Shown here: positions 1 to 4,439 of the stretch, one piece after another
Layout of the letters: the number at the start of each line of letters is the position of its first letter
Position numbering within the stretch: position 1 is the first letter of the stretch
Source: Vampirovibrionales bacterium
Lineage (GTDB): Bacteria; Cyanobacteriota; Vampirovibrionia; Vampirovibrionales; JAJTHC01
Direction of reading: 5' to 3'
NCBI GenBank assembly: GCA_021299615.1
Contig: JAJTHC010000165.1
Location: forward strand, 1 to 5,210
Length of the DNA stretch: 5,210 nucleotides
Program-made: the position numbers and the translations under genes
The notes under the pieces: generated by a model
What the model saw: only the letters and a program-made list of their open reading frames with translations
Databases searched by the model: none
Told to the model about the DNA's origin: nothing

Positions 1-5
1 GATAA

Positions 6-121
6 TTTTCTGTACAGTGTCTATACGTTGTCGCTACGATTATTTTGTTCTGTTATGTAGGTCTGTCTACACGCCCTCACAAAATAATCTAGGCTCCTAG
101 TCTAGCCTACTGTACAGAAAA
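6..121. repeat. Palindromic repeat element, copy 1, bounded by 13-bp perfect inverted repeats
   Basis: TTTTCTGTACAGT at 6-18 is the exact reverse complement of 109-121. Between the arms, positions 26-100 hold a 75-nt core like that at 1969-2043, in the opposite orientation. It starts with the identical 16-mer CGTTGTCGCTACGATT (26-41), has a hairpin at 56-71, and ends with the identical 13-mer TCTAGGCTCCTAG (88-100), itself a hyphenated palindrome (CTAGG-CT-CCTAG). The inverted-repeat arms are unrelated to those at 1932-1961 and 2050-2079. No protein is encoded. The rest of the intergenic stretch, 122-141 and 229-252, shows nothing I can name. Confidence 0.7.
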
Positions 122-141
122 CTCTAAATTCAGCTATAACA

Positions 142-166
142 CGCTATTTAATCATTTAATTGGTAT
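142..166. repeat. Terminal sequence shared with the repeat at 1932-2079
   Basis: These 25 bp match 2055-2079 in the same orientation at 19 of 25 positions. Both begin CGCTATTTAA and end AATTGGTAT, with all six differences in the middle. They probably mark the right-hand end of copy 1 of the element, whose core lies at 26-100; about 40 bp of extra sequence separates the two. The corresponding left end is not seen and may lie before position 1. Confidence 0.5.
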
Positions 167-228
167 GAAGCAATCTTTCCACCACTTTCGAAGTCTTTAC
201 AGATTAGCACGCTACGCTCGCAATGACG
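167..228. repeat. Fragment of a widespread intergenic palindrome (CGTCATTGCGAGCGTAGCG type)
   Basis: The minus strand of 228-210 reads CGTCATTGCGAGCGTAGCG, which I recognise from memory as the arm of a repeat found between genes in many bacteria and often mistranslated as RHCERSEAI-like peptides. The opposite arm normally ends GAAGCAATCT, and that sequence is present at 167-176, facing AGATTAGC at 201-208. The outer portion of this left arm is missing: position 166, immediately before it, is the GGTAT end of the neighbouring repeat. It looks like a truncated copy. Confidence 0.5.
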
Positions 229-252
229 TTGTGTGAGAGGCTTAAAACTGTT

Positions 253-1176
253 TTAAAGAGTCTTCACCGCATAGAGTTGGGCAGGTCGATGGAAGCCTTC
301 CATCTTCGTTTCGCCTTCAAGCTCTTGCACCGTGTCCATTGCCAAAATCTTCTTGCGGAAGTTCCGCTTGTCGAGCTTTTTGCCTAAAATGGTTTCATAA
401 ATACGTTGCAATTCGGTCAAGGTAAACTTTTCGCTCAACAATTGAAACGCCAAGCCTGAAATTTCTAAACGCTCACGCAGGCGGTTAATGGCAACATCCA
501 CAATAATGCGGTGATCAAACGCCAAAGGTGGCAGGTTGCTGACATCAAACCAGCGGGTTTCTTCATTGGCATGAACATCCGACTGCAAGCGATGGGAGGC
601 GACTAAGGCAATATACGCCACCGTAATGACTCGAGAGCGAGGATCTCGACGAGGTTCGCCAAAGGTCGACAACTGCTCAAGGTAAATCTCTTTCACGCCT
701 GTTCGGTCAAACAAACGACGGTTGGCGGCTTCATCGAGCGTTTCCCCGATATTCATAAAGCCCCCTGGGATTGACCACATATTGTGGTAGGGTTCCGCCT
801 TACGTTGCACGAGCAGGATTTTGAGCTTGCCGTCGCAAATGGTGAATACGTTAACATCCACGGTGAGCAAGGGTTTTTCGTATTGCTTGATGCGAGAATC
901 AGAGCGAAAGTTTTGCTGGCTTTCACGCACCGATTCTAAGAAAGAGGCGCCTTGCCTTGGGGGAAGGGCGGGCATGGCTTGGGGTAAAGATGCATGAGGC
1001 GTGCCTATTTTTGCATCGGCTTGGCGTTTTTGTTCCGCAGGGGAAACGGCAGAGCGTCCGCCTTTTTGGGTGTCAGCATCGGGGGCTTTAGGCGTAGAGG
1101 GACCAGGGCTATGCACTTTGTGCTGCACAGAAGGTGAAGGCGTCTGTTGAGGGGGGGGAGTAGAGGCTTCAGTCAT
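253..1176 (-). CDS. NrtR-like transcriptional regulator with degenerate Nudix domain and winged helix
   Basis: A 307-residue protein in three parts. Residues 1 to about 95 are rich in Pro, Ser, Lys and Gln and probably disordered. Residues 100-235 form a Nudix domain with the box at 139-161. G139 and E145 are kept, but the metal-binding REUxEE core reads R153-R154-L155-F156-D157-R158, so the key glutamates are missing and hydrolysis is unlikely. Residues 241-300 form a winged helix (FTLTELQRIYETILG, LDKRNFRKKIL, then RPAQLY). This Nudix plus winged-helix layout is that of NrtR, whose Nudix domain senses ADP-ribose or related nucleotides and which controls NAD or sugar metabolism. The true ligand and targets are unknown, and no NAD genes are in the window. 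The ATG at 1176 is preferred because a promoter and AGGGA precede it; an internal start at M68 has no ribosome binding site. A run of eight C lies in codons 6-9. Automatic annotation would probably call it a Nudix hydrolase. The 3' end is followed by repeats and shows no clear terminator. Confidence 0.88.
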   Translation of the reverse strand: MTEASTPPPQQTPSPSVQHKVHSPGPSTPKAPDADTQKGGRSAVSPAEQKRQADAKIGTPHASLPQAMPALPPRQGASFLESVRESQQNFRSDSRIKQYEKPLLTVDVNVFTICDGKLKILLVQRKAEPYHNMWSIPGGFMNIGETLDEAANRRLFDRTGVKEIYLEQLSTFGEPRRDPRSRVITVAYIALVASHRLQSDVHANEETRWFDVSNLPPLAFDHRIIVDVAINRLRERLEISGLAFQLLSEKFTLTELQRIYETILGKKLDKRNFRKKILAMDTVQELEGETKMEGFHRPAQLYAVKTL

Positions 1177-1212
1177 GGGGGCGAGATTCCCTAAAATGTG
1201 TATGTGTTACCC

Positions 1213-1226
1213 TTAGTGTACACTAA
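1213..1226. promoter_or_regulatory. Perfect 14-bp palindrome, candidate operator
   Basis: TTAGTGTACACTAA is an exact palindrome covering the -10 box of the regulator's promoter. A bound dimer would block RNA polymerase. The natural candidate is the regulator encoded just downstream, which would make it autorepressed. Regulators of the NrtR/Nudix family bind palindromic sites in the promoters they control, but the match to any published NrtR consensus was not tested. As a hairpin it would have no loop and no following T run, so it is not a terminator. Confidence 0.55.
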
Positions 1227-1243
1227 AATATCCCATGTGGCAA
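1215..1243 (-). promoter_or_regulatory. Sigma-70-like promoter for the Nudix-type regulator
   Basis: On the minus strand, TTGCCA (1243-1238; 5 of 6 to the -35 consensus) is followed after exactly 17 nt by TACACT (1220-1215; 4 of 6 to the -10 consensus). Transcription would start near 1208, giving a leader of roughly 30 nt with AGGGA (1192-1188) 11 nt before the ATG at 1176. The promoter starts just after the plsC stop codon, so the regulator can be expressed independently of the lipid genes. Confidence 0.55.
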
Positions 1244-1248
1244 GGATC

Positions 1249-1917
1249 TTATTCATCTTTAAGTTCTTGGAATACCCCTTTATGTAAACAATAGCTTTGT
1301 AAGTCTTGAAAGGTTTGCCCAATGGCGTGAACAAAGTCTTTAGACGTTTCAGGAAACACAAGTGCTTTGCCGATAATTACATCCACATTAAAGGGAACCA
1401 ATAAGGCTTCTCCTCTAGGCAGGGCTTTGCCCAATCCATACATAAACACAGGGACAATTTTTAGGCAAGCGAGATCAGCACGATCTTTCAACATATAGAA
1501 AAGACCTTTCTTGATCTTTCCCAATTCTTCGGGATTGCCACGGCTCCCTTCGGGAAAGAGCAAGAGAATTTGCCCATTATTTAAAGCCGTATTACAAATT
1601 TCAAAGGTTTCATTTAATTGACGGTTATTACGATCAATCGGGACAATATCTAAACAACGGGTGGCGAACCATTTAAGATACTTGTTCTTAAAGAAGTAGT
1701 CCGCTGCGGCGACAGGACGCACTTGATTTATGATGCGTAACGGGTAAAGGCTCATTAAAATCAAGGCGTCTAAATGGCTATTGTGGTTCGCAATGACCAC
1801 TGAAGGTCCTTCAGTTGGTAGTGTCCCCACCCTAACGATGTTTAAGCCTATTAGAATAAAGGCAAGGGGCTTCATCCACAAGGCAAAAAACAGTAGTTTG
1901 TATAAGGATTTTTTCAT
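1249..1917 (-). CDS. plsC: 1-acyl-sn-glycerol-3-phosphate acyltransferase (PlsC family)
   Basis: A 222-residue membrane-associated acyltransferase expected to acylate lysophosphatidic acid at sn-2, giving phosphatidic acid. The catalytic motif NHxxxxD is at residues 44-50 (NHNSHLD; H45 and D50 form the charge relay). IVPIDR around residues 91-96 is motif II, FPEGSRG at 121-127 binds the glycerol phosphate, and IVPVFMYG around 154-161 is motif IV. The N-terminal 25 residues are hydrophobic and probably membrane-embedded. The length is usual for the family. The ATG at 1917 is preceded by AAAGAAG, a weak ribosome binding site. It follows the YnbA/YnbB-like pair on the same strand but is separated by the 148-bp repeat, so it may be read through from cdsA or started from a promoter in or near the repeat; I found no convincing one. 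Its product is the substrate of the adjacent cytidylyltransferase. Substrate specificity, including acylation of other lysolipids, cannot be judged from the motifs. Confidence 0.93.
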   Translation of the reverse strand: MKKSLYKLLFFALWMKPLAFILIGLNIVRVGTLPTEGPSVVIANHNSHLDALILMSLYPLRIINQVRPVAAADYFFKNKYLKWFATRCLDIVPIDRNNRQLNETFEICNTALNNGQILLLFPEGSRGNPEELGKIKKGLFYMLKDRADLACLKIVPVFMYGLGKALPRGEALLVPFNVDVIIGKALVFPETSKDFVHAIGQTFQDLQSYCLHKGVFQELKDE

Positions 1918-1931
1918 AAGTCACTTCTTTT

Positions 1932-2079
1932 ATACCAGTTCACAGTTTGAAAAGCGTATAGGTGGATTCTAGGAGCCTAGACTCGCAGATGTGTGAGGTG
2001 TACACAAACGTACATAAGCACATCGAGAATCGTAGCGACAACGAAGACGCCAGACGCTATTTAAAATGGGAATTGGTAT
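1932..2079. repeat. Palindromic repeat element with 30-bp terminal inverted repeats (copy 2)
   Basis: A 148-bp element fills nearly all the space between cdsA and plsC. Its ends are imperfect inverted repeats, 1932-1961 against 2050-2079, with 23 of 30 positions identical; the outer ends read ATACCAGTT and ATACCAATT. The interior (1969-2043) carries, on the minus strand, the same 75-nt core as 26-100: CGTTGTCGCTACGATT at 2043-2028 and TCTAGGCTCCTAG at 1981-1969. A TA dinucleotide lies at 1933-1934 and 2077-2078, which would fit a TA target duplication of the IS630/Tc1-mariner type if the true ends are CCA...TGG; this is inference. No transposase is encoded. The element begins at the last base of the cdsA stop codon and ends 14 bp before the plsC ATG. 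Confidence 0.75.
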
Positions 2080-3017
2080 CAGTAGTACAGATATGCATAA
2101 TAATGAAAGAAGAGCGGGGCGGTATAGATCAAGCTATCACAACGATCTAAAATGCCTCCATGCCCAGGGATGAGCTGGCTGTAGTCCTTAATCCCCAAGT
2201 CTCGCTTCACGGCAGACATTACCACATCTCCCACAAAGCCCATCGAACTAATAATCAATCCTAAAATAAGACTTTGTGAAAAACTAAAAGGACTCAATAA
2301 AGGAGCCAATTGACTGGTAAGAATCGTTGTACAAATAACGCCCCCGATAAAGCCTTCCCACGTTTTGTTTGGGCTTATTTGAGGAATAATCTTATGCTTG
2401 CCAAAGCTTTTACCACAGATATATTGAGCAATATCATTAAATTGGGTCGTCAATAAAAGTAATAAGACGAGGGAGCTTCCGCTTGAAGCAGTTGAATGAG
2501 TATCTACTTGTAGCAAAAAAGCAATGTGGCTCAAGCAAAAAACACTCAACATGACTCCCCAGTGAATAATCCCCATGGCTTGCGTAAAACCTTCGGCTTT
2601 TTGAGTCAGCACTCGTCGAAACGGCAAAAGTAAGAACACGTAAACGGGTATGAAGACCAAAAACATCCCATACCATGCACTGTATACCCAATAATACTGC
2701 AAGGGTATGCTTAAATATGCCCAAAATAAAACAGAACGATCAACGTGCTGCGTGGGTACGGTTGAAAAAAACTCTTTCAATGCCAAATAGCTAATGAACA
2801 TAAATAAGGTAATGCTGGCTAATTTCCCGAGAAATAGGCATCCAAATAAAAGGATCATCATCCACCACCAAGAACGAATGCGTTGATCGAGTTCGACGGC
2901 TTGTGTCGAAAGGGAATGCCCTTGTTGCTTTTTGATGATAAAGGTCACGACCGATGCCAAAATCAAGACAAGCAAAACCGCCAAACCAACGTAGGCAACA
3001 GGACTTTCGATAAGCAC
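2079..3017 (-). CDS. cdsA: Phosphatidate cytidylyltransferase (CDP-diacylglycerol synthase), YnbB-like branch
   Basis: A 312-residue polytopic membrane protein that would convert phosphatidic acid and CTP to CDP-diacylglycerol and pyrophosphate. The CTP-transferase family signature is intact at about residues 268-294: S268, K271-R272, K277-D278, P284, H286-G287-G288, D291-R292 and D294. Upstream, NDIAQY followed by GKSFGKHKI and SPNKTWEG (about 194-223) is the second conserved block. About eight hydrophobic stretches fill the rest. Several phrases (RIRSWW, SYLALKE, NDIAQY, GDVVMSA and the aromatic C-terminus after SLIYTAP) agree with my memory of E. coli YnbB rather than housekeeping CdsA. 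YnbB has been reported as a CdsA paralogue serving glycolipid MPIase synthesis. The gene starts with GTG, sits 2 bp after the YnbA-like gene in the same order as E. coli ynbA-ynbB, and is followed by plsC beyond a repeat. The protein looks full length even though the TGA stop takes its last base from the repeat. It may be the only CDP-DAG synthase of the cell or an accessory one. Confidence 0.92.
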   Translation of the reverse strand: MLIESPVAYVGLAVLLVLILASVVTFIIKKQQGHSLSTQAVELDQRIRSWWWMMILLFGCLFLGKLASITLFMFISYLALKEFFSTVPTQHVDRSVLFWAYLSIPLQYYWVYSAWYGMFLVFIPVYVFLLLPFRRVLTQKAEGFTQAMGIIHWGVMLSVFCLSHIAFLLQVDTHSTASSGSSLVLLLLLTTQFNDIAQYICGKSFGKHKIIPQISPNKTWEGFIGGVICTTILTSQLAPLLSPFSFSQSLILGLIISSMGFVGDVVMSAVKRDLGIKDYSQLIPGHGGILDRCDSLIYTAPLFFHYYAYLYY

Positions 3018-3019
3018 CT

Positions 3020-3673
3020 TTATTGAGCCTCCACAAAGTCATAAATTGCTTTAATACGATTCCAACACGTTAGCACAGAGCCTAGGGCAATCAGGATTAA
3101 GGCAAAGGTCAAGAAGTAATGAGCGTCAAAGAAAAAGACTTCAACGGCACTTACCAAGCTGGCAATCGTCAACGCCGCCATGCGATGTTGCTTTGCCATA
3201 GGACCTTGAAAGTTCATAGGTGCCTTCATAGAAGCCCCTAAAAATCGGATATACGCCGTTAAAACAACCAAAATCGCCGTCAAGTAACCGAGTTCCTTGT
3301 TCCAAGACACCGTATTCACCGCATAGCCTGCCATAATAAAGAAAATCACATCGGAGATCCGATCGGGAATATCGTTATAAAGTTCGCCCGATTGAGTGGT
3401 TTTGCCTCCTTCAATCGCCACCATGCCATCCAGCAAATTACAGAGCAACCTTAATTGGATACAACCCGCCACACCCACAAAGTAGAGGCTTTCTTGAAAA
3501 GGATTGCTTGCCTGTGAATGAATCTGCCAAAAGCAGAAGCCTCCCAAAACAGCGAAAAGCATACTTAACACCGAAATTTGGTTTGGGGTGATGTTTTGTT
3601 GACTAAGGAACTTAGCCACTTGATTTGAAATAGCGAAATCTCTTACCTTTAGGGGACGTCGATTGCTGGGCAT
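3020..3673 (-). CDS. CDP-alcohol phosphatidyltransferase, YnbA-like
   Basis: A 217-residue integral membrane enzyme expected to transfer a phosphatidyl group from CDP-diacylglycerol to an alcohol, releasing CMP. The alcohol cannot be read from the sequence. The family motif DxxDGxxAR-x8-GxxxDxxxD is recognisable at residues 79-104 but altered. N79 replaces the first Asp, D82-G83 and A86 are kept, I87 replaces Arg, G96 is kept, N100 replaces the third Asp (D101 follows), and D104, the expected catalytic base, is kept. As I recall E. coli YnbA, it also has Asn at the first and third positions, so these look like subfamily traits; Ile at the Arg position is less expected. Hydrophobic segments lie at about 35-50, 62-80, 107-120, 130-145 and 165-200. 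The ATG at 3673 is preceded by AAGGA about 11 nt upstream. The stop TAA ends 2 bp before the GTG of the cytidylyltransferase, so translation is probably coupled. Alternatives such as PgsA or phosphatidylinositol-phosphate synthase are less likely because of the altered motif and the YnbB-like neighbour. Confidence 0.85.
   Translation of the reverse strand: MPSNRRPLKVRDFAISNQVAKFLSQQNITPNQISVLSMLFAVLGGFCFWQIHSQASNPFQESLYFVGVAGCIQLRLLCNLLDGMVAIEGGKTTQSGELYNDIPDRISDVIFFIMAGYAVNTVSWNKELGYLTAILVVLTAYIRFLGASMKAPMNFQGPMAKQHRMAALTIASLVSAVEVFFFDAHYFLTFALILIALGSVLTCWNRIKAIYDFVEAQ
3028..3032 (-). promoter_or_regulatory. Ribosome binding site for cdsA that supports the GTG start
   Basis: The minus strand reads GGAGG here, inside the last codons of the upstream phosphatidyltransferase gene and 10 nt before GTG at 3017. 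It is the strongest Shine-Dalgarno sequence in the window. It supports the GTG start and, with the 2-bp gap between genes, suggests translational coupling. Confidence 0.7.
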
Positions 3674-3706
3674 AATTCAATGTTTCCTTAAGGTACCTAA
3701 GGCCTG

Positions 3707-4423
3707 TTAAGACACCTTGCCTTCAGGCCATAGACGGTAGCCACCACCATAAATCGTTTCAATATACTTTAAATCAGGCGAGATTTTTTCAAGCTTGACC
3801 CGCAAGTGGCGAATGTGAACACGCAAGGTTTCCACATCATCATCAGGGTTATAGCCCCACACTTCTTGCAACAACTTGCCAAGGGCGATTGTTTGCCCGT
3901 GATTTTGAATCAAGGCATTCAAAATCTCATACTCGGTCGGGGTAAGCTTGACGATTGTTTCTTGCACCTTGACTTCAAGGCTGTCCGAAATAAGGGTAAA
4001 ATGCCCGATGGAGAGAAGTTCTTGAGCAGCACTCGAAGGCATCGCTGCTTTGGTACGACGCAACAAGGCTCGCACACGAACCAACAATTCAGGAATTTCA
4101 AAAGGCTTAACCAAGTAATCATCCGCACCCGAATCAAAGCCTTTGAGCTTGTCATCCATATCACCCAAAGCGGTGAGCATCAACACAGGCGTTTCCGCCA
4201 AATCAGGATGCTTGCGTAAACGCTGGCACACCGTGTAGCCATCGACATTCGGCATCATTAAATCCAGCACAATGAGATGCGGCAATTCTTGCTGAGCGAT
4301 CGCAAAACCTTGCAGCCCATCAGGAGCCGTTAGGACATCATGCCCCTGCATTTCAAGGTTGATTTTCACTAGCTCAACGATGGCTGGGTTGTCATCTACA
4401 ACGAGTATCTTTGCCATGGGCAT
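3707..4423 (-). CDS. Two-component response regulator, OmpR/PhoB family
   Basis: A 238-residue DNA-binding response regulator. The receiver domain covers about residues 4-120, with the acidic pair D10/D11, phosphoacceptor D54 in IVLDLMMP, T84, and K106 in LVKPF, so all phosphorylation residues are present. The winged helix covers about residues 135-233. LTPTEYEIL begins its helices, DVETLRVHIRHLRVKLE (about 186-202) is the recognition helix, and IYGGGYRLWP is the C-terminal wing. The receiver wording resembles cyanobacterial regulators such as NblR and RpaB, but that is an impression from memory. The start is ambiguous. ATG at 4423 lies only 4 nt after AAGGA (4428-4432), whereas the second ATG at 4417 lies 10 nt after it; the protein would be MPMAKIL or MAKIL. 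No histidine kinase is adjacent, so the partner and target genes are unknown. The gene lies 16 bp after the peptidase and 33 bp before the phosphatidyltransferase, so it may share a transcript with both. Confidence 0.95.
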   Translation of the reverse strand: MPMAKILVVDDNPAIVELVKINLEMQGHDVLTAPDGLQGFAIAQQELPHLIVLDLMMPNVDGYTVCQRLRKHPDLAETPVLMLTALGDMDDKLKGFDSGADDYLVKPFEIPELLVRVRALLRRTKAAMPSSAAQELLSIGHFTLISDSLEVKVQETIVKLTPTEYEILNALIQNHGQTIALGKLLQEVWGYNPDDDVETLRVHIRHLRVKLEKISPDLKYIETIYGGGYRLWPEGKVS

Positions 4424-4439
4424 TTAATCCTTTTTACCG

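Noticed and set aside
241..258. AT-rich inverted repeat TTAAAAC-T-GTTTTAA at the end of the regulator gene, as a terminator
   Set aside because: The loop is one base, the stem is AT-rich and overlaps the stop codon, and no T run follows on the minus strand.
1927..1934. TATAAA on the minus strand as a -10 box for plsC
   Set aside because: No acceptable -35 box lies 16-18 nt upstream, and transcription would start only a few bases before the ATG, leaving no ribosome binding site in the mRNA.
1781..1972. 63-codon plus-strand reading frame
   Set aside because: It is antisense to the plsC start region, which has clear family motifs, and shows no recognisable domain.
1998..2005. GTGTACAC in the repeat, equal to the centre of the candidate operator at 1213-1226, as a second regulator site
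   Set aside because: The match is limited to 8 bp, the outer TTA/TAA are absent, and it coincides with the hairpin arm; copy 1 of the repeat lacks it.
1962..2150. 62-codon plus-strand reading frame
   Set aside because: It runs through the repeat core and into the end of cdsA on the opposite strand, has no ribosome binding site, and is a translation of repeat DNA.
2437..3042. Minus-strand frames of 95 and 83 codons inside cdsA
   Set aside because: They are out-of-frame shadows of the cytidylyltransferase gene with no motifs of their own.
3686..3702. Hairpin CCTTA-7 nt-TAAGG between the response regulator and the phosphatidyltransferase, as a terminator
   Set aside because: The stem is only 5 bp, has no T run, and overlaps the probable ribosome binding site of the next gene.
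3806..4219. 137-codon plus-strand reading frame
   Set aside because: It is antisense to the response regulator, whose receiver and winged helix are complete; no ribosome binding site or family resemblance.
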